Part shown: positions 49,635 through 61,520 of the stretch, one piece after another | How positions within the stretch are numbered: the stretch's first letter is position 1 | Layout of the letters: each line of letters begins with the position of its first letter | NCBI RefSeq assembly: GCF_947623445.1 | Contig: NC_135246.1 | Coordinates: 14,863,856-14,927,855 of the forward strand | Reading direction: 5' to 3' | DNA length: 64,000 bases | Origin: Clavelina lepadiformis | Taxonomy: Eukaryota; Chordata; Ascidiacea; Aplousobranchia; Clavelinidae | Position numbers and translations under genes: made by a program | Notes under the pieces: generated by a model | What the model saw: only the letters and a program-made list of their open reading frames with translations | Database searches by the model: none | What the model was told of the DNA's origin: nothing

Positions 49635-52600
49635 TTACAGTGAATCGATATAATTTAACAAGATTTGGTTTTTCATGAGATTCACGCCCAAACCATAATG
49701 AGTTCCATCAAAGCTATGAACGTGCTTGCCAAGCGCACGAAAATCGAAAACAGGTATGTCGTGTTCTTTGCAATATTTTGCTATCTCGATTGCAAGCTGT
49801 CCCATCTTCACATCATTTTGCATACCAAAATGTTGAGGAGGTTTCAAAAGCCCGGTTGGCATCGGAAGAACGAAAAATATTCGTGGCCAACGAGCTCCAG
49901 TAAGTTTATTCGAAGTGTAGTAATGACCAATCGCACTTAAAGCCGGATTTAGAAAGTTATCAATCACCGGCTTTGCAAGGCAACTCATGTGATAACCAAC
50001 ACCTAACATGATTAAGGTCCCATTCTTGCCAGCGAGTTTATTCACTAAGTTGATGAATTCGTCTTTGTAATCATTACTATAATATGTCAACACTTTAAGA
50101 TTAAAACTCGGTGATTTTCCTCCGCACAGCGATCCTGGATTGGCAACATCATTAATATCGCTTATGATATTCCTGCAAATAGGTAACTTATACATCTGGC
50201 ATGACATGCAGAGATGCTTTGCCTCCTCCGTCATCTGCTTCGGCCACGCTCCACGCACAGGATCACCAGCTAACAGCATGAGCGTTGTCATAAACATGTT
50301 ACGCATGAATGAATCTCCAACGTAATAAATGTCATTGAACGGAGACTGCTCTATCACGTGACAAGCTTCTATGGCGCTATAATTCCTCCACCAGCATCGG
50401 GGGTCATCCAATTCCCAAGAAGATAATTCTGCGTGCTTGTAAACTCGCATATCGATGCAACTATGATCAAAAACAAAGAAAAAAATGTCGAAGCAGCATT
50501 TTACTATTTAATTATATTTCACTTGATTGTGGATCGATGTTTTAAAAATACAAAGTAGCAAAGAATCATCAAAACTGACAATCTTTTATTAAAGCAGCTG
50601 GCGGTAAACTTAGTAAACTTAGTAAACTTAGTAAACTTAGTAAACTTAGTAAACTTAGAAAACTTAGTAAACTTAGTAAACTTAGTAAACTTAGTAAACT
50701 TAGTAAACTTAGTAAACTTAGTAAACTTAGTAAACTTAGTAAACTTAGTAAACTTAGTAAACTTAGTAAACTTTAGTAAACTTAGTAAACTTAGTAAACT
50801 TAGTAAACTTAGTAAACTTAGTAAAGCAACCAGTAAGCTGTTATTGCAAGCAAGACACCTATCTACTGTATATAGTTTAAGTGAGAATTATGATATTATA
50901 AAAAGTTTTTTATTTCGTCATTCAGACGCCACATTTCCTTCTTCGAAAATGTTGGAAAAACTTTGAAATTGGCAAACTTTTAACCAATCACACCAGATTC
51001 TTGTTTTTATTGCTGTTACCGTAGATACTGTAAATGAAATTTTCATGGTTCCAATTCAATTTATTTTATACCATTTATGTCATTGTATCGTATCGGTTAT
51101 TGTATGCTTCTGACATAAGAAGCTCAGAAATGGTGCTAAACTTGTTGTGGCATAAAGAAAACACAAGTATGCTCAAAAAAGCAATAGTTTATCTGGTTTA
51201 GTGGCCGTGCTAGTTGTTATCAGCACATTAATACCATCCGTATTTCTATGCACGTTTAAAACCTTTTAGACTTGTCAGCTTTTCTCCATGCGTAAACACA
51301 TGCTATTAACAACTATATAGTAGTGATGTTTCGTCCTCACTAGCCAACCCTGGAGTGACGAAAAATTAACTGATTGATTTAACGAACGGTAAACAAGCGG
51401 CAAAACCTCGAAGACTTAAAACAAGCAAGTTGTTTACTATCATATGTTGTAGTGCTGTACTATAACGAAAAGGTTGACGCGGCCACGAAGCCTAATACTG
51501 TATAAGTAATATAAGTAGCATATGCCTACTACCCAACATAATACTGCCTAATACCCAACTATATAGACTATACCAGTGCTTTTCAAACTTTTTGATGGGG
51601 GTTCGAACTTTTCAGTGTTACGAAAATCTGATCCGCACGTGATACTGTCCAAGATGTAAAACGTGGTGTACCGACACTTAATCACGCGACACTTAATCAC
51701 GCGACGCTTAATCACCGACACATAATCACTAGGACACTTAATCACGCGACACATAATCACTAGGACATTTAATCACGCGACTTGGATACTTAATCACGCG
51801 ACATTTAATCACGCGACACATAATCACTTGGATGTCGGAAAAGCGTGAGGAAAATTCAGTAATTCAAGCTCGTGTGCATCTCTCTGTGGGGATGGCGATG
51901 TGGATTGCTTGTAAGGTTGGCCTAAAGCCAAAGGCTATTAGTCTTTCTTTTAGAACTCCCCGACAATTGTCTTTGACTCCGTTGCGCCGGCTTTCTCTAT
52001 AATGTTTCTTTAAATCAACACCAGCTTCATAAAGTCTAATTGTTATATTGTCCGAAGTAAGTTGTATCACAATAGAAACATTTTCATCATCTTTTCACAT
52101 TTAAACAAAACTATAACTCCAATTCAGTAATGAACAGTCTAGAAGGTAAAACTGATATTATGTGTAGTGACAAGAAGGGGAGATTTTAACCAAACCTTAG
52201 TTTTTATACAAACACATTAGCCAATCAGGAAATAACATGTCATTTTGCATTGCTACGTATAACCTATGTAATATCTAACATTATTCTATTGTCACCGAAG
52301 CTCTTGACCAAAGTACCATCAAAACGTTACACCGTAAAATACAATGTTAGTTGCATGTAAATATGCATGTACTTGTTACAATGTAAATTGTAAATGTGTG
52401 ATTATGTGTCGCGTGATTAAACGTCCTAGTGATTATGTGTCGGTGATTAAGCGTCGCGTGATTAAGTGTCGCGTGATTAAGTGTCACCAAACCGTAAAAC
52501 GTTTGGCAGGCTGGCGATTTCGTCGTTCGTTCACTTTTTCTTGGTACTAATTGAAACTAAACATTCTACAAAACACTCCGTACCAGAATCCGTTTATGTG

Positions 52601-55600
52601 TAAGCATTGTAACCTCAGTTCAATCCGTACGGAAACAAATTACAGCACACTTAACATAGTCTTGAAATGTTACGTGAGAGTTTTACTTTCTTTTAAGCGC
52701 ACTTTACGTCTGGGTTAAACTACCAAAAACCAAATGCGAACCGGATTCGATTTTCATTTGCTGTATGCCATTGTATTTCCCTTGAGCAAGGTATGAACGA
52801 AGCTTACTTTTTTTTGTTCAGTGGTCTTGATAAACAGTTCCAAATTTAGATAACACAGAAAATCAAAAAAATGATAAAAGATGTGTGTATCTATCGGAAC
52901 TTGCACGAAGACAAGAACGTTAGCCGAGGCTCGAACAATGAGGAACCATCGCCCAGTTTAAATTGTGGAAAGACTTTCCTCAGTCCAAGAAAAACGTTTG
53001 TGATACCATACCGTACTTTGTCTGTCGGGCAACATTTTTATGCCATTCATGTTACCGTTGTTAGGCCCAACCTGGTTAAAGACTTCTTTGCCGATTTTTT
53101 GGATTTGTGCAATGATCTGTATACAAGCAAACGGAGTGTTACATAACCAACACAGTTAAAAATATAAAAGTTTTTTTTCGAAAATCAGATTGACGAATTT
53201 CACCCGGACCGTTTTCGTCATCCGCACTAGATTTTTTCTACAGTATACACACTAGCGCGCACAGTCTCAAAGGTTGAAAAGCACTGGCCTGTAGAGTATT
53301 TCAACTACTTCTGTGAACTTGGCCATTTATCGATTTATATATCAGAGCGTTTGTTGAACTGATGCTTGACATATGATGACGCAATACCAAACGATAACAG
53401 GAGCTGAGAAGCATAATAACTGGACTGGCCTCTTGCAGTGTTGTAATGACTCGAGTCGATGACTTCACTTAAGTCGACTTGAGTCACGTTTTTAAATTTC
53501 TTGACTTGACTCGAGTCAATGCTTGAAATGACTTGACTTGATTTGAGTCTCAGAAAGTAACTTGACGCAAGTCATTAAATCTTAGTTGTTAATGTATTGA
53601 TCAACTGAATTACAGACTTTCGATTTCGTTGCGAACGATCGGTTAAAGTAGTGGTTCCCAAAGTATGGGTCTCGATCCAAACAAGGGTTGCGAAGAGTCA
53701 AAAAATGGGTAGCACCAAGGCGATGCAAACCCATATTGGTAATAAAATACATTGTTCCATAGTGAGTGGATCAGATTACCACTTCTTGTCTGCTGTGTCT
53801 GTCTGTAGCGTAGGCCCATAAGTGCTTGAGAAAAGAGTAGATTGCTGACATTGCAACTTAGCTACTGCACAAAAATCATCCACACAATCGTTATTTTTTC
53901 GTGTTAAAATACGATGTTTGAAGCTTGGGCCGCGAGATGTTCACCAAGCTCAAGTTTGGGTCGTGCTCAAAAGAGTTTGGTAACCACTGGGTATAGCGGC
54001 TATACATATTATATGTAATACAGGGCTACTCAACTGGCGGACCGCGGTCCGAATGCGGACCTTTTATGTGTTGAATCCGGACCTTATTTGTCTCAGTATT
54101 TACGCAAATGAAATCGTTCATCATTAGTTTTGTTATTCCTGCTTATTCAATTAAGCAGCGAGTGTGTAAGTGGTAGCTCAAACTAGTCTTCTAGCGGTTT
54201 TTGGTAATAGGTCGTTTGTCAATCGGGGCAGCCGGCGTATTGCGTTTCCACTAAGGAGATGTAGCCTTCGACAGCGCTGTTTCTGGGTAAAGCCCATCAT
54301 CAGCAAGGCGCTAATTGCAACCCATAAAGAAACTTTATGAAGTCACAATGATATTTGTGACTTCATAAAGGACACCAGTTTTTTAACAAAACCAAATCCA
54401 TTATTGTTGATTTACAAAAACAAAAAAACAGCAGAAAATAGCACAATTTCAAATAAATCAAACAAGCCTTGTTGACGTCACAATGCACAAGAACATGAAC
54501 TTCATAAAAAATAAATTTCGCATCTGTATGACCAATGAAACCCTTCACCACTGCCTTCGACTCGCTCTCACTACTTTAGAACCAAGATTTAAAGAACTAG
54601 CAAGAAATAAGAAATACCAATTCTCCCACTAGCTGTAACTAACAGAACAATAAATAAATTTCGCTTATTGCTTTTGCCAATACCGCTTTACCGGATTTTG
54701 TATATACCGTATTTCATGTGTTGTGTTAAAAAATCTAGAGAATTTAATATTTTGAAATCCAGAGATGTTAAAATTAAATTAATACCCATCCAGAAAATTA
54801 TATTATTTTATATATCGTATTTTAATACATTTGTATGACTGTAAATTATTTCATGAGAGTTATAACGGACCTAAGCAAATTTTCAACTTTTATAACTGGA
54901 CCTTAGTAAAAAATAGTTGAGTAGCTCTGTAATTAGCCAAAGATATAACTTGTTTGACTTGGATTATATTTTAACTTGACCTGATCCAAATAGTAATTTG
55001 TCTCGACTTGACTTAAGTTAACTTCCCAAATAACTTAACTTGACTCGAGTCTGAAAAAAATGACTTGGTTACAGCACTGACCTCTTGCATTTGCAATCAA
55101 ATGTCTTATTGGTGTCTAAGCAGACACCACCTTGCTGGTTGCTGCAGCATGGTTTGGGGCCATTCCCTTCGCACAAGCTTCCAACGTCCGGCCAATCGCT
55201 GTTATCTGGTTTCTTTGAGTGACTGAAACAAAAAGAAAACAGTTTCTGTGTCAGCATTGTTAAGTTAACTTTTTTCCTGAATTATGAAAAAGTAAAATAT
55301 GTATACGCCTTCGATCTTATGATGTTAGGACAATTACTTAGTAGGAAAAGCTATTTGTGTTAAATGTTTGCACATGCTGTAATTATATTGCATTTCAAAG
55401 GCAAAAAAGGTTTTGCTTTGTAAACTTCTGAGTGAATGAGAAATACCAAAAATGAATTAAATCTATTAAAGTAGCTTAATTAAAACAACGTACACATCAC
55501 ACGTATAAATCTCTATATTAAAGTTTCACCACCAGTGCTCGAACAAGATGAATTGTACGTTTACTTCTGTCAATTAATATTGGGTATATCCGAATTTGTT

Positions 55601-58089
55601 CATTTATATTAATGAATTAAGGATAAATTTAAAAGATTACACTGCCCAACAAAAAAAATTTTTTTTTGAGGTGCCAGCGATGTTTCAACGGATTTAGGGT
55701 AATTTGAGGTCGCTGATTCTGAATTTTGCATTGGTTTTGCTGAATTGGTTCTAGTTTTCGAGATATAGTCATTTTCTTTATTTCAGCATTTTTCACTATT
55801 TCTGGCATTAGTGACAGTGTTTTAGCTATCACGTCATTGTTTTCGTTTCGGTTGAAACCTCAGAATAGACTCAATTGTGATTCTAATTAAATAAACCTGC
55901 CTTATTTGTTGATGTACTGATAAAAATGCGCTAATTTTTCCTGATTTCTTGAAATTTTTAATGCACTGAAGGCAAGAATCGCTGACCTTGAACAAGTTTG
56001 CTTCTTTCGAGTTGCAGGTGTATAAAGCCTTACTCTTCTTAAAACTAGTTAGTAAGGCGACCGGTTGAGCACTGCAAAAGCATTCCCGTACCTGCGTTTA
56101 CATCAGTACCAGATTTTCAAGAAACAGATATTGAGGAAAAGCATGAAAGGAAACATAGTGAAGAAAATGGTGACAGTTTTATTAATTACAAAGAAAGCTC
56201 TTCCACTCTCGAACAGTTCACACAAAAGGAATTTATCAGAGACCGTAACTTATCAAAAGAAGCATCTGAGGTTTCAGCTTCCAGACTGAAGGAGAAGAAC
56301 TGTCTAAAGGCGGATGCAAAGATAACAGCTTACCGGACTAGAGAAGAGGAACTCCTTCCTTCTTCAGTCAAGATGCAGACCTTGTATATTGAAATGATAT
56401 AACTGGACTTCTCCTCTAAATGAAAATTCCTAGACTACAAACAAGAAGACTGGCGATTGTTTATAGACAGCTCTACCAGAAGTTTGAAATGCATTCTGTT
56501 GCATAATGGCAACTGCTATGCATCTTTACAAAACTGAAAGAAGAATATGAAAACGTCAAATTAGTTGTACGGAAGATCTGCTATGCTGAGCACCAGTGGT
56601 CGATTTGTGTTGACTTAAAGATGGTGAAATTTTTTGCTTGGGCAGCAAAGTGGATAAACTAATTATCCCTGCTTTATGTGCTTGTGGGAAAGCAGGGCAA
56701 AAATCCAGCACTGGGTAAAAAAGGCATGGTTCACAAGAGAAGACCTGAAAGTAGGTAAAGCAAATTTGATTAAAGAACCTTTGTTTCAAAGAAAGAAGAT
56801 CATTTTACCACCTCTCCATGTCAGGCAAATGTGATTGTTGTAAAAGTTTTTGTAGACGTTTTCCAAAACTGACAATCGAAAAATTGAAAGCAGGCATTTT
56901 TGATGGGCCTCAAATTCGCAAATTAATCAATCATTCAAATTTGGAACAAGCATGAACAATCTGGAATTCAAAGCTTGGTCTTGTTTTGTGTCTGTGGCGA
57001 AGAACTTTTTGGGCAGAAAACTATCCAGAGCTGGTGAAAAATATGCTCGAGGCCTACCAACAGGTAGGGGCAAATATGAGCATTTAAGTGCACTATCTCC
57101 ACAGCCATTTGGATAAATTTCCTGACAATTTGGGAGATTTTTCTGAAGAACAAGGGGAGAGATTTCATCAGGACATAAAGGTGATGGAAGAAAGATACCA
57201 GGGCAGATGGGAGAAAAACATGATGGCAGACTAATGTTGGTGTTTTCAGCATTTTTGTACTGACGTCCGCCATAAAAGAAAGTCATACAAAAAGCGATTC
57301 ACCAGCAACTATATATAAAAATAGACTTATTACGCACTGATTGATTTAGTATTGTGATATTTATGCATTTGACTATATTACTGGCTATTGTCCAAGTGTA
57401 TTACAGTTGGCTGAGACCTGAAACCTAGTATTGCGTTATGTGTGATATGAGTGGAATTTCCGAAAGTGAAAAATCTAAATATCTCAAAAACTAGAGCCAA
57501 TTGAGAAAAATGATTGCCATTTTTGAAATCAGCGACCCCAAATTAGCCTAAAATCGTTGTCAAATCTTTGGCATAAAAAATCGTGTTGACCAGTGTTATC
57601 AAAGCTCTTGCTTTACTTAAATTAAAAGAAGTTAACTATACTTTTCACGTTTGTGATAAGTTACTTATGGAAAAGTAAACAGGACAGTCCCTTCATGGGC
57701 AGATATCGATGGTGTCATGACCACAAGCAAATTTAAAAACCAAAAAGTGACTGACTAACTCACTGTTTATATCCACACAAGTCGTCGCTACGCACTGGGT
57801 CTTGCAAGATGCCCACCTTTCTCCTGTACTCCAGCAGAATGTTGTCATAATATAATTCTAGAGACTTGTTATGTTTGTGAACAACCCAGCTGCCACGACT
57901 GACGTTTAACAAAATGTTGTCACAATGTAATCTGTCTGTTGTATCACCGTGTGCCATGTTATACTGTGTCATGATTTCATCAAAAATAAAAAATCTTTGT
58001 CTGTTGGCCCAGTAGATTACAGTGAGAAAGGTAACTCCCAAAAGCACTGCAAGGGCTTTTCGGTAAGAAAATGACGACATGTTTACCAT
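49635..58089 (-). CDS. E7: outermost PC-esterase unit with transposon-filled introns (430 aa)
   Basis: Exons 58089-57764, 55222-55082 and 50460-49635, phases as in the other units. Exon 1 is the most diverged (MVNMSSFSYRKALAVLL) and carries seven extra codons around TQYNMAHGDTTDR. Exon 2 keeps all cysteines (PCCSNQQGGVC). Exon 3 is a near copy of the type II version, so it may have been converted by array members. Intron 2 is about 4.6 kb and contains a minisatellite, a fold-back element and nested hAT-like insertions; intron 1 holds a decayed DNA transposon. All splice sites still read GT/AG, including the exon 2 donor lying at a transposon junction. No spacer MITE lies downstream of it. Confidence 0.85.
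50604..50826. repeat. 9-bp minisatellite in E7 intron 2
   Basis: About 24 copies of GTAAACTTA with very few variants (one GAAAACTTA, one with an extra T). No interspersed spacers, so not a CRISPR-like array. Confidence 0.95.
51673..52485. mobile_element. fold-back element with tandem TTAATCACGCGAC subrepeats, 813 bp
   Basis: The left arm is built of repeated CACTTAATCACGCGA-type units (roughly 51673-51835), and the right arm (52398-52485) is their inverse complement, starting from the same GACACTTAATCACGCGACAC at each outer end. ACC flanks both sides and may be a 3-bp target duplication. The arms are so alike that the same peptide frame (CRVIK..., SVIKRRVIKC) can be read on both strands. No transposase is visible; it is a non-autonomous fold-back-type element. 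Confidence 0.75.
53650..53989. mobile_element. nested hAT-like MITE
   Basis: Begins AGTGGTTCCCAAAG and ends TTTGGTAACCACTG, imperfect inverted repeats inside the larger element. The target duplication is not clean. Confidence 0.5.
54021..54929. mobile_element. nested hAT-like element with CAGGGCTACTCAACTGG ends
   Basis: Left end CAGGGCTACTCAACTGG; right end ATAGTTGAGTAGCTCTG reads as its imperfect inverse. About 909 bp, no transposase frame. Target duplication unclear. Confidence 0.6.
55640..57595 (+). mobile_element. decayed autonomous DNA transposon in E7 intron 1
   Basis: Terminal inverted repeats of roughly 150 bp (CACTG at one end, CAGTG at the other, both containing a GAGGTCGCTGATT-like core) and TTA on both outer sides. 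The interior, read on the plus strand in several frames, gives fragments such as EDWRLFIDSSTRSLKCILLH and EHQWSICVDLKMVKF, which I recognise from a transposon-borne protein widespread in invertebrate genomes. Many stops and frameshifts interrupt it, so it is inactive. Confidence 0.65.
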
Positions 58090-60239
58090 TGCTACCGCTC
58101 AGGTTATAAGCCAATTACTTACACCCTTTAAAAAAAATAGCATACTACTGTACAACTGGCTTACAATTGAAGGACTGACCAACAACTGCACAGCAACTTA
58201 AGAGAGCTCATTCATAAGTTTTTCTGCTAAACTATCTGTTTTTGACAATAATCTTCAGATATAAAAGCACGCTGATAGACAATAAGTAATTTATAACTTC
58301 ATTTGAGAATAATTTTTTTGATAATAATTTTTTTGATTTTGAAAGACGTTTGTTGAACATCGCGATTCAGTGATGAAAAACCTATCGACTGTGATTTTCC
58401 TTTTTTGCTGTAAATTCAGAATGGTATAGCATATCAGAATCCTGAGATAGCAGTACTGAAATATTATACTACAGAAATGTAAATCTTAGTTTGAAAGAAG
58501 AAAATTTAATATAAACCTTTTGAAAGCTTTTGCTCTGTTTGCTCATTATAAAACGACGTCCGTGGACAAATATCGTGAATTTCGACGTTTGTTTGCCATG
58601 TTGGGTTGTGCATGTAGCACACTGTTTGTAGAAGTTTTAGCGATCATTATAATGTCTTACGAAACATCTTTCAAAAATTGGATTTGTCGTCGTAAAATAT
58701 CTCAGGTGACTCTGTCTTGTTATCTTTCTTTTCACTTGCTATTTACTTTTAAGTTTCTTCATTCTTTATTTTACTTGCGCAGATGACAGAAAGAGGATCC
58801 TAAAACTCTAAAAGGAAAGAACATTCCCGATAATAGTGACGACCCATCATTTTTAATGTGCCACGTTCAGTGGAAAAATTATTACTGGTGATTCTAATGC
58901 TGGCTCGAACAGTTAGGTTAAGTAACTAGTACTGTATATAAAAATCTAGGAAAACACAGCGATAGGTCAGCAAACACAAAATAGTTTGGCGTCAAACAAT
59001 TTAAAAGAAAATATCCGTCAGCCAATCAGCGCTTTATGTACTAGATGGGGAAAATCCTGCAAGCCAGCACCCAATTATAAGGGTGAGAAAAAATAAACTT
59101 TCTTCTTCCAACTTAATTGGCTTTCTCTGCGCAAACGAACCACAGTAGGATAAGAGTTTCGTTTTGCCCTTATGGTTATGACCTAAAACATACGTTACTA
59201 GTTCCCTTAGATAGATTTAGGCAGAAGCCTGTACCTTCCACATTGACCTTCCTTTAAGCCTAAAGGTTATATTGCGTCAAATATTTACAAATGTGGCTCT
59301 TCAAGCAAAATATAATGGGCCGTATATTGTATCGTGTAACCTGTAAATGTGTAACCTGTCAGAGCTTTTTCCTATTAACCTCGTTAACTTGGAGCGCTAA
59401 CAATCCACTTTTTGATGTTTTTTTCCATCTTAAGTAAAGGTTAACTACAGCCATAACGGCAAACGTCTGGAAAACACAACCAGTAACTACCTACTCACAT
59501 AGCGGTAATCGTTACTTCATATTGAAAATCCAAGCCTATTTTTATTTATAGCGCTAATCCTTCACTTCCCTAGGAACTGATTGCTATATTCAGCTAGCCG
59601 CTAGTGGAACTTCAACCTACGCTCTCATAAACCAATGCACGTTTTAGTTTCTAGGCCGCAATACAACTAAATATTAGTGATGCGAGTGTAGTTTCATTTG
59701 CTAACTGTCTGTTAATTGCAGGTTACCGTATATTGCTAAAACCTGTGGAAAGCACGTAACTAGATTAAAATTTAACTAAACTTATCGTAATAGCTTCAAA
59801 AAATAATGTCTACTGCGACAAAGAGAAAAGCACATTAAAATTGTAATTATTAATGAGCTAGTAATATTTACTCCATTAAGTATATTTCGCATTTAACGTT
59901 GGGCCTTCATTTACTAATGAAGTGAAAATTTGGGGCATCGTAATAAAAGTTCGCCGACCACTGGTATAGAGCTACAGACAGACGGTACTGTGAAAGCATA
60001 TTGCCGGTACCGTCATGTGCCACTGTTTCACAAAAGTAGTTTGATACATTATATTATTATCAATGCTCGATACCGATAACTTTTTCTTCCGTTTTAAGGA
60101 ACAGAATAGAGCTGTACAAATGTTTATTTGAAAACCATTGAGTTACTTTCGGTTGCTTGCAGTTCTTAAAAAGGTTTTATACAATAAACGCAGATGTCTT
60201 AAATTTTGTACTTTTTTGTGGATCATGAGACAAAGTGGT
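58090..60239. other. spacer right of E7
   Basis: Includes the probable promoter of E7 at its left edge. The plus frame at 58520-58786 has no recognised domain. No other feature is supported. Confidence 0.35.
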
Positions 60240-60364
60240 GGGTGCCTAGCTCAAAAACTTGACGTGATAGAGAAACTGATGTCATTTTTGGAATCAGCGC
60301 CCAAAAGTTAGTTAAAACAATTGTTAGATCGAAGTCAACAAAAATTGTGTTCCCTTGTGTTATC
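60240..60364. mobile_element. single end of a transposon related to that at 55640
   Basis: TCAAAAACTTG...ATTTTTGGAATCAGCGCCC...GTCAACAAAAATTGTG resembles the right terminal repeat at 57470-57595, but no partner end or coding part is nearby. Similar ATCAATNCTCGNTACCGATAA sequences lie on both sides (60059 and 60362). Confidence 0.5.
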
Positions 60365-61259
60365 AATACTCGGTACCGATAAGTTTTCCTTAAGCATATC
60401 TCGTTGTAGGTCAAGTGTTGGCAGCTCATGGCAATTAACCCAATCTTGCCTTCTTTACGGTTTTAGTACCGATATTAGCTGCTATGTGCTAACGTTGCTA
60501 CTGGTCTGTATCCAAACAATCCATCGATGTAAATAAGCCAAGGTATGCACAATTTTTTTCGTGTGTAGACTTTAAGTTACAGCGATTGGTTAGTAAAAAC
60601 TAGTTGCATACGTTGTGCTATGCAGCAGTCGTAATTTTTCTCCAGACCGATGTATCGTCCTTCAAGAACAAATTCCAAAATTCCTTCTTCTTTCTATTAA
60701 ACTTTCATACCAGCACTTAAAAAAATTGGCAATATCTGGCCAATTGATTGACTATTATTTGTTTTCAGATGTAAAACGCCATATTATGTCGAATTATTAT
60801 TATCAGTGGAATGAACCTTCGCCGGTGCCGCGAGGCAGCGTGTTGCCAACCAAATGGTTCCATTAGTAATATATATTTGACAGGTTAGTTAGCAAGTTAC
60901 TTTTTTGCGAGCAAATTAGATAACAAAAAATTAAACTTGTAAATTTCCCAACTTTAAATGTTACAAGCTTGAATTAATAAAGCTGATAAACTTGAAGTTT
61001 CGTTTAAAATAAACAGATCATAAAATGTTAAATTTGAAAAACTTCCTTCACTTAGAGTCACGTGATCATAATCATCTCATCACGGATGGTGGTAAATAGA
61101 GTTACAACTTTATCCAATGCGTGTTTAGCAGCAGATTCCATCGCGGCCACACTGTCGCGATATTTTATATGATAAGAATGACCTGATCCAGGGTGTCAAT
61201 TTATAGAAAATTATTATTATCATTCTAATATTCAAGTTTTTTGCAGAATAACTCTCCTT
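60365..61259. other. spacer, nothing recognised
   Basis: AT-rich, with no exon or element I can support. The 83-aa plus frame at 60615-60866 shows no motif. Confidence 0.3.
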
Positions 61260-61520
61260 CATTTATCGGGGACTTTTATCAAGCAGAATGTCATTACAAC
61301 AGAAGTCGAGAGATTCATTGCGCTAATCAACAACCCAATTTCCGTTTGTCCACGATGTCAGCATAGATAAGCAAGATGCTGTCACAGTTTAATCGATATG
61401 CTGCCTGGTCGCAAGTGGTGTTAAAAAGCCCTGACCGGTTGCCTATATTTGTTGTGCAGAACAAGGTTAATAAAATAAAGCTCAGCAGCATCGCTTTCGC
61501 GGCTTGGAAGTAACCGATAG
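61260..61520 (-). pseudogene. E8: relic first exon of the esterase family
   Basis: Minus-strand similarity to exon 1: AMLLSFILLTLFC (membrane anchor), YRLNCDSILL, and, after frame changes and stops, a SRD...CNDILLDK stretch matching SRDLFFNDILLDY. It is much older than the array copies and has no second or third exon to its left before E7. It marks a former right-hand extension of the family. Confidence 0.75.

Larger units (their letters stand above)
24535..50460 (-). repeat. tandem array of about 3.85-kb esterase units
   Basis: Third exons lie at 26310, 30153, 34004, 37885, 41771, 46063 and 49635, giving spacings of 3843, 3851, 3881, 3886, 4292 (unit with the extra LTR) and 3572 (unit without the spacer MITE). 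Similarity between internal units extends through introns and spacers, so amplification is recent. The seventh gene continues to 58089, with its introns swollen by other elements. Confidence 0.95.
53436..55079. mobile_element. composite hAT-like element ending at the E7 exon 2 splice donor, 1644 bp
   Basis: Ends are CAGTGTTGTAATGACTCGAG and the inverse of CAGTGCTGTAACCAAGTCA. The 8-bp flanks GCCTCTTG and ACCTCTTG differ at one base. The right flank is the exon 2 donor region of E7. The interior holds two further insertions (53650-53989 and 54021-54929). Outer parts are rich in GACTTGA and GACTCGA motifs, as at 8428-8745. Confidence 0.8.

Noticed and set aside
50604-50826. Possible CRISPR-like or telomeric repeat
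   Set aside because: The units are contiguous 9-mers without spacers and the motif is not a known telomere repeat.
51548-52550. Two near-identical small proteins on opposite strands
   Set aside because: They are the same subrepeats read from the two arms of the fold-back element, not genes.
56927-57286. Overlapping minus frames of 119 and 101 aa
   Set aside because: They lie opposite the decayed transposon whose plus-strand fragments are recognisable.
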